A stretch of 64,000 nucleotides of DNA from Streptomyces sp. NBC_01716 (GCF_036248275.1 NZ_CP109181.1:5642001-5706000); one strand, 5' to 3'. Positions 43,119-52,283 are shown, counted from the stretch's first letter. Notes: generated by a model from the sequence alone, not told the origin. Translations and numbers: made by a program.

Positions 43119-43191
43119 GCGCCGCCAGGGACTCGAACCCCGGACCCGCTGATTAAGAGTCAGCTGCTCTAACCAACTGAGCTAGCGGCGC
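43119..43191 (-). tRNA. tRNA-Lys (anticodon CTT)
   Basis: On the minus strand the sequence starts GCGCCGCTAGCTCAG and ends CCTGGCGGCGC, giving a 7-bp acceptor stem. The D arm is AGCTCAGTTGGTTAGAGC, the anticodon loop CTCTTAA gives CTT (Lys, AAG codons), and the T arm has GGTTCGAGTCC. CCA is not encoded. It is identical to the copy at 62.4 kb. Confidence 0.97.
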
Positions 43192-43371
43192 CTGCTGACC
43201 TGGAGAACTCTACCCGACGCTCCGGAGTGCTCCCAACCATTTGATGAGCGATGTGGCCTGTCGCATGGTCGTTTTTTACCTTTGATCCGTCAAAATGTGA
43301 TTAGTCAGGACTGTTGGGCCTGGCACCCGTGCAACACCGCACAGCACCTTGTCGAGTGTGGAGGGGATCGC

Positions 43372-44718
43372 ATGACCGCACCGGTCTTCGAGGAGTACGA
43401 ACCCGCTGGTGACTGCCCCTGTGGCGGTTGCGCCGAGCGGCGCCGCCTGCTGGCCCGGGGCCTGCCCCTGCGCGCGGGCGGCCACCCCGCCGCCCACGGC
43501 GCGCGCCGCGCCCTGGTCCTCGTCACCGCGGCCGGAGTCGCCCTCGCCGCCACGGGCGTGGGCGCGGGTGAGGCCGACGCGGACACCGGCGGGCCCGCGC
43601 CCGGTGCCGCGCTCGGCACCGGACGAGCGGGCACCGCGGCGGTGGCCGAGCCGGATCCGGAGACCCCGCAGGGCGTACGCGGCCCGCTGTACGGGCCGCC
43701 GTCGGCCGGGCCTTCGTCCAACCACTCGGTCGAGGGGCTGCGCGCGACCAGCCGCGCCGACATCATCAACCGCGCCAAGCGGTGGGTGAACGCGAAGGTC
43801 CCCTACTCGATGACGAAGTACTGGTCCGACGGCTACCGCCAGGACTGCTCCGGCTATGTCTCCATGGCCTGGAACCTGGAAGGCAACGAGTGGACGGGCA
43901 GCCTGTCCCGCTTCGGCACCCGCATCGCCAGGGAGGAACTCCAGCCCGGCGACATGCTGCTGTTCCACAACTCGTCCGACCCCACCAAGGGGTCGCACGT
44001 GACGATCTTCGGCGGCTGGACCGACTACACGCACTCGTACTACCTCGCGTACGAGCAGACGAAGCCGGCCACGCGGGCGCAGGCCACGCCCATGGCGTAC
44101 TGGAACAATTCGGCGAGTTACGTGGCGTACCGCTACAAAGGCGTGACCGGAGGAAACAGCGGCAGCACGCCGGAGACGGCGAAGCCGACGGCCTTCCCCG
44201 GTGCGAAGTCGTTCGGGCCAGGGGCCGACGGCGCGCACGTCACCGAGCTCGGCCGGATGCTCGTCGCCCGGGGCGGCGCACGCTTCTACTCCGTCGGTCC
44301 CGGCCCCCGCTGGAGCGAGTCGGACCGGCGCGCCACCGAAGCCTTCCAGCGGGCGCAGGGCTGGCGGGGCGCGGAGGCCGACGGGCTGCCGGGGCCGGAC
44401 ACCTGGCGCTATCTGACGGACGGGCTCGGTAAGAACATCCCGGCGAAGCGGGCGAGCCGCCCCGGCGGTACGGGCGCGCGGCCCGCGTACCCCGGCAAGG
44501 GGCAGTTCCGGCCGGGGAGGTCGGGCGAGTACGTCACCCAACTCGGCAAGCGGCTGGTGAAGCGCGGCTACGGCAGCCATTACGTCACCGGCCCCGGCCC
44601 GCGGTGGGGCGAGGCCGACCGGCGCAACGTCGAAGCCTTCCAACGGGCGCAGGGCTGGCGCGGCAGCGCGGCCGACGGGTACCCCGGCCCCGAGACTTGG
44701 CGACGACTCTTCGCATGA
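43372..44718 (+). CDS. NlpC/P60-like amidase with two peptidoglycan-binding repeats
   Basis: The 448-residue protein has an odd Cys-rich N terminus (CPCGGCAERR), then a membrane/signal segment (residues ~46-66). An NlpC/P60-like cysteine-peptidase domain follows (YRQDCSGYVSMAWNL, Cys159; GDMLLFHN; SHVTIFGGW, His209). Two C-terminal peptidoglycan-binding repeats read GPGPRWSESDRRATEAFQRAQGWRG and GPGPRWGEADRRNVEAFQ. It probably cleaves wall peptides at the cell surface. GGAGGGG precedes the ATG. Location next to the SPFH, LPMO and CslA genes suggests a role in wall opening at the growing tip. Confidence 0.82.
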   Translation: MTAPVFEEYEPAGDCPCGGCAERRRLLARGLPLRAGGHPAAHGARRALVLVTAAGVALAATGVGAGEADADTGGPAPGAALGTGRAGTAAVAEPDPETPQGVRGPLYGPPSAGPSSNHSVEGLRATSRADIINRAKRWVNAKVPYSMTKYWSDGYRQDCSGYVSMAWNLEGNEWTGSLSRFGTRIAREELQPGDMLLFHNSSDPTKGSHVTIFGGWTDYTHSYYLAYEQTKPATRAQATPMAYWNNSASYVAYRYKGVTGGNSGSTPETAKPTAFPGAKSFGPGADGAHVTELGRMLVARGGARFYSVGPGPRWSESDRRATEAFQRAQGWRGAEADGLPGPDTWRYLTDGLGKNIPAKRASRPGGTGARPAYPGKGQFRPGRSGEYVTQLGKRLVKRGYGSHYVTGPGPRWGEADRRNVEAFQRAQGWRGSAADGYPGPETWRRLFA

Positions 44719-44733
44719 AAGACGGAGGCAAGG

Positions 44734-46734
44734 ATGACCACACAGACATCGCAACCGAACGGTGACGGGCAGCTGCTGCGCGGGGCCCAGGCGCTCCGGT
44801 TGGCGGCACGCAACGCGCTGACGGCACGAGGACCGGTGGAGCCGGCGGAGCCCGTGGAACCTGAGCAGCACGCGGAGGCCGAAGTCCCGGCGGCGCCAGC
44901 CGCGGTCGCGGCGGTCGCCCCGGCCGGCTGGAGCGAGACCGGCTGGCACCAGAACGTACGCCTGCTGACAGCGCCGCCGGCCGAGCCCGATCCACCGCAC
45001 GAGGGGGAGCCGCCGCCGGGGCCGATGGCCACGCCGGAGCGCGTGGACCTGTTCGCGAAAGCGCCCGCGGAGCCGGAGCGTGTCGCGGAGCCCGAGCCCG
45101 AGCCCGAACACGGCTTCGCGGACGGGCCGGAGGCCTGCTACGGCGGTACGGCGTCCGAGGTCGCGGACATCGTGGAGTGGGCGTCGGCCGAGAGGGACCG
45201 GGAGCGGCAGCCGGAGTTCGTGTCGGTTGAGCTGCCGGTGGAGTCGGGCACCTCGCTGTTCACGGCCGCCGCGGAGTCCCCGGCCGAGCCGCGGGCCATG
45301 GCGGTCGATGTCCTGGAGCCACCGGCGGCCGAGGCTGGACCGTCCGCCCCGGCCGCGTACGCCGAGCCGGCGTCGATGCCGGAGACGGAGGAGCGCCCCG
45401 AGGTGGCGGCCGAGCCCGAGCCGGACCTCTACGCGGAGGTGCCCGAGACCGACGCCCCGTGGCCGGACGATGGGGACGATGAAGACGAAGCGGCGGTCGC
45501 GGCAAGCATTGATGACGACCCGTCAGATCACGGACCCGGCGTATCGAGCGGGATCCCCGCGCCCGTGTGGAACGTCACCGTGCCGGCCGGGTCCGGCTCC
45601 GTCGTCCCCACGCGTGCGGCCCTCACCTTCGACAGCCGGCGCTGGAGCCCGCTCATCGTCGGCGAGGCCACCCACGAGATCCCCGTCCATCTCCTCTTCC
45701 GCGAAGAGGGGGTGGCGAGTGCCCCGACGGCCGGACGTCCGCAGCTCCGGCGCGGACCCGCCGTCGCCACTCCGCCCGCGCCGCCCGTGCTGGCCCCCGC
45801 CGCGGTCTCGCGGCCCGCGACACCCGTGGACACGAAGCTGGTCGAGCGGCCCGGCCCCACGCTGCCCGGCTGGACGGCGGCGCTCGCCGGCGTGGCCGGG
45901 CTGTTCAGCTGTCTGACGGTGCTCTGGTGGGTCGGGGCGGTGCCCGAGGCGCTGACGGAGATGTTCGGGCTCGGCTCGAATCCTTACAACGGCATCGGCA
46001 TCGGTATGTGGGCGCTGCTCGCCCTCGCCGTGACGCTCACGCTCTTCGCCTTCGGCGGGCTCGGCCGCGGCCGGGTCGGGCACGCGTGGGTGCTGACGCT
46101 CTTCGGTGAGTACCGGGGGAGCGTGCGCCGTACGGGACTTCTCTGGGTCAGCCCGCTCCTGCTGCGCCGCCGCGTCGACGTACGGCTGCGGCACTGGCGC
46201 AGCGAGCCGATGCCCGCCGTCGACGCGAACGGTACGGCGCTGCGGGTCGTGGTCCTGGTGGTCTGGCGGGTCAGGGACACCGTCCGGGCGGCGCTCGGGG
46301 TGCGCGACCACGAGGAGTATCTGCGCGAGCAGGTCGAGGCGGCGATGGCGCGCGTGCTCTCGCAGCTGCCCGCCGACGCGTTCAACGAGACCGCGCCGAC
46401 GCTGCGTAACGCCGAGCTGGTCGGCGAGGCGCTGACCCGGATGCTCTCCGCCGAGTGCCGGCCCGTCGGGCTGGACATCTTCTCGGCGCAGCCGACACGG
46501 ATCGAGTACGCCCCCGAGATCTCGGCGGCCATGCAGCGCAGCCGGATCGCGGCGATCGACGCCAGACACCGGGACACCGTGCTGACGTCGGTGGTGGACG
46601 CGGTGGACGACACGGTGCACCGGCTGACGTCGCGGGGGCTCGTGGAGCTGGACGACTACGAGCGCAAGGTCCTCGTGAAGGATCTGACCGTGGCCTTCTA
46701 CACCGGCAGGCATGGTCTGAACGAGGGGAGCTGA
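44734..46734 (+). CDS. SPFH/band 7 (flotillin-like) domain protein with long acidic N terminus
   Basis: This 666-residue protein has ~350 residues of disordered, Glu/Ala/Pro-rich sequence, two membrane segments (WTAALAGVAGLFSCLTVLWWV; GIGMWALLALAVTLTLFAFGGL), then an SPFH domain (VGHAWVLTLFGEYRGSVRRTGLLWVSPLL, RVVVLVVWRVRDTVRAAL) and a coiled-coil-like end (AAMQRSRIAAIDARHRDTVL). SPFH proteins organise membrane microdomains. It lies between the wall hydrolase and LPMO genes; a scaffold role for the tip glycan machinery is inferred. Confidence 0.85.
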   Translation: MTTQTSQPNGDGQLLRGAQALRLAARNALTARGPVEPAEPVEPEQHAEAEVPAAPAAVAAVAPAGWSETGWHQNVRLLTAPPAEPDPPHEGEPPPGPMATPERVDLFAKAPAEPERVAEPEPEPEHGFADGPEACYGGTASEVADIVEWASAERDRERQPEFVSVELPVESGTSLFTAAAESPAEPRAMAVDVLEPPAAEAGPSAPAAYAEPASMPETEERPEVAAEPEPDLYAEVPETDAPWPDDGDDEDEAAVAASIDDDPSDHGPGVSSGIPAPVWNVTVPAGSGSVVPTRAALTFDSRRWSPLIVGEATHEIPVHLLFREEGVASAPTAGRPQLRRGPAVATPPAPPVLAPAAVSRPATPVDTKLVERPGPTLPGWTAALAGVAGLFSCLTVLWWVGAVPEALTEMFGLGSNPYNGIGIGMWALLALAVTLTLFAFGGLGRGRVGHAWVLTLFGEYRGSVRRTGLLWVSPLLLRRRVDVRLRHWRSEPMPAVDANGTALRVVVLVVWRVRDTVRAALGVRDHEEYLREQVEAAMARVLSQLPADAFNETAPTLRNAELVGEALTRMLSAECRPVGLDIFSAQPTRIEYAPEISAAMQRSRIAAIDARHRDTVLTSVVDAVDDTVHRLTSRGLVELDDYERKVLVKDLTVAFYTGRHGLNEGS

Positions 46735-46754
46735 CCGCCTCCAACCCCTGGGGA

Positions 46755-47318
46755 TTGGTCTGGACCGTGGCGGGCGTGTCCCTGCTCGCCACCGGCAGCG
46801 CGACCGGTCACGGCTACACCGACTCACCGATCAGCCGTCAGAAGCTGTGCCAGAACGGCACCGTCACCGGATGCGGAAACATCCAGTGGGAGCCGCAGAG
46901 TGTCGAGGGCCCGAAGGGCTTCCCGGCCGCGGGTCCCGCCGACGGAAAGATCTGCGCGGGCGGCAACGGCCAGTTCGCGCAGCTCGACGACCCGCGTGGC
47001 GGCAACTGGCCCGCCACCAGCGTCTCGGGCGGGCAGTCCTACAGCTTCCGCTGGCAGTTCACCGCCCGGCACTCCACGTCCGACTTCCGGTACTACATCA
47101 CCAAGAACGGATGGGACCCGAACCAGCCGCTCACCCGCGCGGCCCTCGACCCCCAGCCGTTCATGACCGTGCCGTACAACAACATGCAGCCGCCGGCCAC
47201 GCTCGTCCACCAGGGCACGATGCCGGCCGGGAAGACCGGCAAGCACATCGTCCTGGCGGTCTGGAACGTCGCGGACACGTCCAACGCGTTCTACGCCTGC
47301 TCGGACGTCACGTTCTGA
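46755..47318 (+). CDS. lpmP: AA10 lytic polysaccharide monooxygenase (LpmP-like)
   Basis: An AA10 LPMO. The mature enzyme begins at HGYTDSPISRQ, where the N-terminal His is one arm of the copper histidine brace; a second His lies in TARHSTSDFRYYIT and the axial Phe region is VWNVADTSNAFYAC. Family features GPKGFPAAGPADGKICAG and NGWDPNQPLTRAAL are present. The homologue near cslA in S. lividans (LpmP) takes part in tip-glycan deposition. The start is uncertain: no ATG, no well-spaced Shine-Dalgarno, and a signal peptide lacking basic residues; the TTG chosen is tentative. Confidence 0.88.
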   Translation: MVWTVAGVSLLATGSATGHGYTDSPISRQKLCQNGTVTGCGNIQWEPQSVEGPKGFPAAGPADGKICAGGNGQFAQLDDPRGGNWPATSVSGGQSYSFRWQFTARHSTSDFRYYITKNGWDPNQPLTRAALDPQPFMTVPYNNMQPPATLVHQGTMPAGKTGKHIVLAVWNVADTSNAFYACSDVTF

Positions 47319-47439
47319 TCCACCTGATCGAGATCCATCAGCATGTGACCGGCGAGGGTCTGCTTCATCGCTGACGGGCCGGGCCGTCGTACGTGGGGTG
47401 TGTGCCGCACCCCGCCTGCGGCGGTCCGGTCCGAACGTC

Positions 47440-48198
47440 CTAGATCGCCAGCGAGAGCACCACCGGGGCCGCGCCCCTGTTGAGCGTGTCCGCCGCCGAG
47501 CGCAGCCGGTGCGCGTGCTCGATCGGCATCGACAGCGCCAGACAGCCGACCGACGAGCCCGCCGTCAGCGGCACCGCCGCGCAGACCGTGCCCACCGCGT
47601 ACTCCTGGAGATCCAGTATCGGCACCGTCGGCGGCTGGCTGTCCAGCTTGGAGAACAGCACCCGCTCGCTGGTGATGGTCCGTGAGGTGAGACGGGCGAT
47701 CTTGTGCCGGGAGAGATGGTCCCGGCGGCTGTTCTGGTCGAGCTGGGTCAGCAGGCACTTGCCGACGGCGCTCGCGTGCGCCGCCGAACGGAAGTCCACC
47801 CACTCGTTGACCGCGGGCGCGTCAGGGCCGTCGGCGATCTGCGTGATCTTGACCTCGCCGTCGATGTACCGGCTGATGTAGACCGCCGCCCCGACCGAGT
47901 CGCGCAGCTCGCGGAGCGTGTCCTGGAGCTTGGTCTCCAGGGCCTCCTCGCGGGTGGCGCCGGAGCCGAGCAGCACCAGCGAGTCCCCCACCACGTACGC
48001 CCCGTCCGCGAGCTGCTCCACATAGCCCTCGCGGCACAACATCGCCAGCAGCGGGGCGAGATGGCCGGTCGGCAGGCCCGTCTCGCGGGCGATCTGGGCG
48101 TCGGTGACGCCACCGGTGTGGTTGGAAACCGTTTCGAGGACGCGCAGGACGTATTGCACCGAGTGGAACGGCGCGGTCGGCTCCGGCTTCAGCGCCAC
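47440..48198 (-). CDS. IclR family transcriptional regulator
   Basis: A 252-residue regulator with an N-terminal winged helix (VLRVLETVSNHTGGVTDAQIARETGLPTGHLAPLLAML) and an IclR effector domain (AHASAVGKCLLTQLD, VPILDLQEYAVGTVCAAVPL). The GTG start follows AGGGGG. It stands beside the Ehu-type transporter operon, in the same direction but separated by a terminator, and is the obvious candidate regulator of transporter and catabolic genes; the ligand would be the imported compound or a product. Confidence 0.9.
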   Translation of the reverse strand: MALKPEPTAPFHSVQYVLRVLETVSNHTGGVTDAQIARETGLPTGHLAPLLAMLCREGYVEQLADGAYVVGDSLVLLGSGATREEALETKLQDTLRELRDSVGAAVYISRYIDGEVKITQIADGPDAPAVNEWVDFRSAAHASAVGKCLLTQLDQNSRRDHLSRHKIARLTSRTITSERVLFSKLDSQPPTVPILDLQEYAVGTVCAAVPLTAGSSVGCLALSMPIEHAHRLRSAADTLNRGAAPVVLSLAI

Positions 48199-48369
48199 GG
48201 TTTCCCCCTAGCAGGTTGTGACCGCAAGCTTCTTTACCACGATAACCGTCAAGAGCCCTTTCCGGGGCGGCTGTTGAGCAGAATCACAACCCGTCCGGCC
48301 CGCCCATCTGGGGCGTATCGCATGGGCATATGCCAGCGTCACTACCTTCGTTCGGGAGGCCGGGAAAAC

Positions 48370-48407
48370 GGGGGAACCCGGTCCGCTTGATCGGACCGGG
48401 TTCCCCC
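48370..48407 (-). terminator. terminator of the ABC transporter operon
   Basis: GGGGGAACCCGGTCCG and CGGACCGGGTTCCCCC form a perfect 16-bp stem with a 6-base loop about 47 bases downstream of the ATPase gene stop. Confidence 0.88.
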
Positions 48408-48453
48408 GAATTCGGCGCGCCCGTCGCCTGCGTGAACGCGCCGGGCGTACGCC

Positions 48454-49278
48454 CTACAGCACCGCGCTCAGGAACTCCCTCGTGCGCTCGTGTTCCGGTT
48501 CGCTGAAGATCTTCTCCGGCGGTCCCGACTCGATGACATGGCCGGCGTCGAACATCAGTACGTCGTCGGAGATGTCCCGCGCGAAGTTCATCTCGTGCGT
48601 CACGCACAGCATCGTGATGTCCGTCGTGTGGGCGATGTCCCTCAGTACGTCGAGGACGCCCGCGACCAGTTCCGGGTCGAGCGCGGACGTGACCTCGTCC
48701 AGGAGCAGGACCTGCGGCCGCATCGCGAGCGCCCGCGCGATCGCCACCCGCTGCTGCTGCCCGCCCGAGAGCTGACTCGGGTACGCGTCGCAGCGGTCCC
48801 CGAGCCCCACCAGGTCGAGCAGACCGCGCGCCCGCTCCTCGGCCTCGTCGGGGGAGAGGCCGAGCACATGCACCGGCGCCTCGGTGACGTTCCGCAGCAC
48901 CTTCATGTTCGGGAAGAGGTTGAACTGCTGGAAGACCATGCCTATCTTCTTGCGCACCTCACGGACATGGCGGTCGCCGGCGGGGACGAGCCTGCCGTCC
49001 TTCTCCTCGTGCGTGAGGTAGTCGCCGGCCACCTTGATGGTGCCCTCCTCCGGCTTGATCAGCGTCATCAGGAGTCTGAGGATCGTCGTCTTGCCAGATC
49101 CGGAGGCGCCGATCAGCGTCACGTGCTTGCCGGAGTTGACCGTGAAGTCCAGTGAGTCCAGGACCGTGTTGGCCCCGAAGCGTTTGGTGACCTTGTCGAA
49201 GCGGATCAGCTCGCTGCCGTCGGCGACGGGATTGGCCGTTTCCTTCGAGGTGTTGAGGGGAGTGCTGTCAGCGGACAA
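48454..49278 (-). CDS. amino-acid-type ABC transporter ATP-binding protein (EhuA-like)
   Basis: The 274-residue ATPase has Walker A GASGSGKTT, Q-loop FQQFNLFPNM, signature LSGGQQQRVAIARAL and Walker B VLLLDEVTSALD, then the H-loop VTHEM. It belongs to the polar amino acid group that includes EhuA. A TTG start was selected because GGAG is 7 bases upstream; it overlaps the end of the permease gene by 11 bases. It is the last gene of the four-gene importer operon. Confidence 0.9.
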   Translation of the reverse strand: MSADSTPLNTSKETANPVADGSELIRFDKVTKRFGANTVLDSLDFTVNSGKHVTLIGASGSGKTTILRLLMTLIKPEEGTIKVAGDYLTHEEKDGRLVPAGDRHVREVRKKIGMVFQQFNLFPNMKVLRNVTEAPVHVLGLSPDEAEERARGLLDLVGLGDRCDAYPSQLSGGQQQRVAIARALAMRPQVLLLDEVTSALDPELVAGVLDVLRDIAHTTDITMLCVTHEMNFARDISDDVLMFDAGHVIESGPPEKIFSEPEHERTREFLSAVL

Positions 49279-49918
49279 GGCGACGCTCCAATGCTCGCAT
49301 GAGAAGGGATGCCGGATAGGAGATGACGATGAAGGCCACACCCACGACGGTGAAGACCTCGACCGTCAGGAAGGTCTGGGAGGCGAACTGGCGTGCCTCG
49401 CCCAGCATTTCCAGTACTCCGATGACGAACAGCATCGGAGTGTCCTTCAGCATCGCGATGACGTAGTTGCCCAGCGCGGGCACGACGCGCCGGATCGCCT
49501 GGGGCAGGATCACCGCGCCCCAGGTGCGTGACCTCGGCAGGCTGAGCGCCGTGGCCGCCTCCCACTGGCCGACCGGGACGCCGTCGATACCGGCGCGGTA
49601 GACCTCGGCGGTGTACGTCGAGTAGTGCAGGCCCAGGCCGACCACACCGGTGACCATCGCGCTGAGCGTGAGACCCCACTCGGGGAGCACGTAGTAGAGG
49701 AAGAACAGCTGCACCAGCAGCGGGGTGTTGCGGACGAACTCGGTGATGACGTTCACCGGCCAGCGCACCACCGCCAGGCTGGAGCGCTGGGCCATGGCCC
49801 ACACGAGACCGAGCGCGAAGGCGAGCAGCGCGCCCAGGACCAGCGCCTGGAGCGTGACGAGCAGGCCGTCCCAGAACATCGGCATGAAGTCGCCGACCGC
49901 GGACCAGTCCCAGTTCAT
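49268..49918 (-). CDS. ABC transporter permease (EhuD-like)
   Basis: A 216-residue permease of the His/Glu/Gln family with about five membrane segments and the EAA-type loop GQWEAATALSLPRSRTWGAVILPQAIRRVVPALGNY that contacts the ATPase. The ATG overlaps the stop of the preceding permease gene by ATGA. It pairs with the adjacent permease to form the channel of an Ehu-type importer. Confidence 0.9.
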   Translation of the reverse strand: MNWDWSAVGDFMPMFWDGLLVTLQALVLGALLAFALGLVWAMAQRSSLAVVRWPVNVITEFVRNTPLLVQLFFLYYVLPEWGLTLSAMVTGVVGLGLHYSTYTAEVYRAGIDGVPVGQWEAATALSLPRSRTWGAVILPQAIRRVVPALGNYVIAMLKDTPMLFVIGVLEMLGEARQFASQTFLTVEVFTVVGVAFIVISYPASLLMRALERRLVR

Positions 49919-50661
49919 CGGCCCTCACCTCCGGCGGTCGCGGGGGTGGCGTCCTGCCGGGGGATCTCGATCTTCCGGCCGAGCAGCCGGGACCTCTTCT
50001 CCGGGCGTTGCCCGATCCCGGCCTTCGCCTGCCGTTCGAGGACACGCATCCCGCGCGTGAGGACAAAGGCGAGCACGAAGTACATCAGCAGGATGACCGT
50101 GTAGACGGGGGCGCTCTCACCCGTCGCGTTGCGCACCAGTGACGCGCCGAAGGCGATGTCGGCCACGCCCATGACGGAGACCAGTGCCGTGCCCTTGAGG
50201 AGCTCGATCAGGAGATTGTTGAACGGCGGGATCATCTCCGGCCAGGCCTGCGGCAGGATGATCTTCCGCAGCTGCTGCGCGGGCGTGAAGCTCAGCGCGA
50301 TCCCCGCCTCGCGCTGGGCGGGAGCCACGGCCCGCACCGCGCCCCGGACGACCTCGGAGCCGTACGCCCCGTAGGTGAGCCCGAGCGCCAGCGTCGCCGC
50401 CCACAGCGGGACGAGCTGCCAGCCGAAGCCCAGCGGGAGCACGAAGAAGATCCAGAACATCAGGATCAGCGCGGACGTGCCGCGGAATATCTCGAAGTAC
50501 GCCCCGGACACGAAGCGCACGATCCACAGCCGGTGGGAGCGGGCGAGTCCGACGGTCAGCGCGACCACCGCGGCCAGCGCCGCGCTGAAGACGGTCAGCT
50601 GGACGGTGATCCAGACGCCGTTGAGGAGTATTTCCCAGAGACCCCAGGTCATTTCGCTCAT
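49915..50661 (-). CDS. ABC transporter permease (EhuC-like)
   Basis: The 248-residue permease is of the same family, with EAA loop AQREAGIALSFTPAQQLRKIILPQAWPEMIPPFNNL and about five membrane segments, plus a longer basic C-terminal tail (QAKAGIGQRPEKRSRLLGRKIEIPRQD). The ATG at 50661 overlaps the end of the binding-protein gene; GGAG lies 11 bases before it. A GTG three codons upstream is the alternative start. Confidence 0.9.
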   Translation of the reverse strand: MSEMTWGLWEILLNGVWITVQLTVFSAALAAVVALTVGLARSHRLWIVRFVSGAYFEIFRGTSALILMFWIFFVLPLGFGWQLVPLWAATLALGLTYGAYGSEVVRGAVRAVAPAQREAGIALSFTPAQQLRKIILPQAWPEMIPPFNNLLIELLKGTALVSVMGVADIAFGASLVRNATGESAPVYTVILLMYFVLAFVLTRGMRVLERQAKAGIGQRPEKRSRLLGRKIEIPRQDATPATAGGEGR

Positions 50662-51581
50662 GGCGCGCACTTCTCCTTGGCGGTGATGGTCGTCATCTGG
50701 TCCTTCGTGAAGCCGAAGGGCCGCATGATCTCCAGGAGTTCACCGCTCTTCTTGAGCTTGTGCAGCTCGCGGTTGAAGGAGTCACGGAGGTTGGTCTCCG
50801 GTGAGCGGAAGGCGAAGCCGCCGACGTCGATGACGGGCTTGCCGTCCACGATCGGCGTGACCTCCTTGGTCGCCTCGGCCTTCGTGCTCTCGGTCTCCTC
50901 GATGACGTTGAACACCGTGACCGCCGTACCGGCGAAGACGTCGACGCGGCCCTGTTCGACGGCGAGCAGTCCGGCCAGCTGGTCGGGCAGGGTCGTGATG
51001 CTCTTGACCCCGGCCTCCTCCGCATAACCGATCTCCGCGTAACCGACGCCCGTCGCCATTCTGGCGCCGGCCTCGGCGATGTCCTGGTAGCTGTTCAGAT
51101 TCTTCGGATTCCCCTTCGGCACGATGAACGCGTCGAGCATCTGGTATTCGGGGTCGGCGAAGATCACCTGTTCACAGCGTTCCGGGTTGATGTACATCCC
51201 GGCGGCGACCACATCGAACTGGAGCGAGTTCAGTCCGGTGATCAGCGAACCGAACTCGGTGGCGAAGGGCTGGACATTGTCCACGCCCAGCTCCTTGAAA
51301 ATGCGCGACGCGATCGCCGGGGCCGAGCCCGTCATCTCGCCGTCCTTGCCGATGTAGCTGTACGGCTGCTCACCGGCCAGCCCGAGGCGCACCGTCCCCT
51401 TGGCGCGCAGCTGGTCCAGGAGGGTTCCCCCGTCCCCGGCGTCGGCGGTGGCCACGCGGCTGCATCCGCTGGTGGCTCCGACGGCCCCCGCGACACCGAG
51501 TGCCGCGGCACCCGCGAGCAGCGAACGGCGCCGGAGCCCGCTTCCTGTGCTTCGTGTGTTGTTCCCCTTTAGTGGAGCCAT
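50658..51581 (-). CDS. substrate-binding lipoprotein (EhuB-like, Tat signal)
   Basis: A 307-residue class-3 solute-binding protein. It starts with a twin-arginine type signal (GLRRRSLLAGAAALGVAGA) ending in lipobox TSGC, then VRLGLAGEQPYSYIGKDGEMTGSAPAIASRIFKELG, FDVVAAGMYINPERCEQVIFADPEY and GYAEIGYAEEAG. The pattern is that of EhuB, binder of ectoine/hydroxyectoine, but ligand identity cannot be read from sequence alone. It opens the minus-strand transporter operon and is divergent from the DUF3830 gene. Confidence 0.88.
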   Translation of the reverse strand: MAPLKGNNTRSTGSGLRRRSLLAGAAALGVAGAVGATSGCSRVATADAGDGGTLLDQLRAKGTVRLGLAGEQPYSYIGKDGEMTGSAPAIASRIFKELGVDNVQPFATEFGSLITGLNSLQFDVVAAGMYINPERCEQVIFADPEYQMLDAFIVPKGNPKNLNSYQDIAEAGARMATGVGYAEIGYAEEAGVKSITTLPDQLAGLLAVEQGRVDVFAGTAVTVFNVIEETESTKAEATKEVTPIVDGKPVIDVGGFAFRSPETNLRDSFNRELHKLKKSGELLEIMRPFGFTKDQMTTITAKEKCAP

Positions 51582-51753
51582 AGGCGCGCGGCTACCCGGA
51601 TCGTCCGAGGGTATGCGGATCATTTTCGGACCGATATGCCTATCGTTACCCGCGGGGAGGCGGGTCCGTCCGGCCCGGCATTCGCGCGGCCGGGGCGGGT
51701 ATTCATGGCCGGACACCGGCTGTACCGAACCGACGAGAAGGGCGCGAAGACCA

Positions 51754-52254
51754 ATGAGCGAGCGCTTCATCGAAGTCTCCCTGGACAAGCGCGGAGTGCG
51801 CTGCACCGCCAAGCTCCTCGACGAACTGGCCCCGATCACCTGCGCCGCGGTGTGGGACGCGCTGCCGCTGGGGGGTGACGTCTACCACGCCAAGTACGCG
51901 CGCAACGAGATCTACGCGCTGATGCCCGGGTTCGCGGCGGAGGAGCCGCCGCTGGAGAATCCGACGGTCACTCCCATCCCGGGCGATCTGTGCTATTTCA
52001 CCTTCTCGGACGTGGTGCTCGGCACCACGTCGTACGGGTACGAGGAGAAGGCCGCCCACCGGGGCCGCCGTACCGTCGTCGACCTCGCGCTGTTCTACGA
52101 GCGCAACAACCTGCTGATCAACGGCGATACGGGGTGGATCCCCGGCATCGTCTGGGGCTCGGTGGTCGAGGGGCTGGACGAGATGGCGGAGGCGTGCCAG
52201 GACCTGTGGCGCGCGGGCGCGACGGGGGAAACGCTGAATTTCAGGCGCGCCTGA
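51754..52254 (+). CDS. DUF3830 family protein (cyclophilin-like fold)
   Basis: The 166-residue DUF3830 protein has IEVSLDKRGVRCTAKLLDELAP, TCAAVWDALPLGGDVYHAKYARNEIY, and PGDLCYFTF; the fold is expected to be a cyclophilin-like beta barrel, without known activity. Proteins of this family occur next to Ehu-type transporters and amidases. It is divergent from the binding protein and convergent with the amidase. A weak AGAAGGGCG precedes the ATG. Confidence 0.85.
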   Translation: MSERFIEVSLDKRGVRCTAKLLDELAPITCAAVWDALPLGGDVYHAKYARNEIYALMPGFAAEEPPLENPTVTPIPGDLCYFTFSDVVLGTTSYGYEEKAAHRGRRTVVDLALFYERNNLLINGDTGWIPGIVWGSVVEGLDEMAEACQDLWRAGATGETLNFRRA

Positions 52255-52283
52255 GCGCGGGGCGACTGCCCGCAGGACGGGGC

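Noticed and set aside
43119-43191. tRNA-Lys as an attachment site for an integrated element
   Set aside because: No integrase gene or mobile-element content lies next to either tRNA copy; the genes between them look like core Streptomyces genes.
48325-48334. GGCATATGCC palindrome as IclR operator
   Set aside because: It lies between the IclR gene and the 3' end of the ATPase gene, and the same 10-mer also occurs near 63.3 kb in an unrelated place, so chance is likely.
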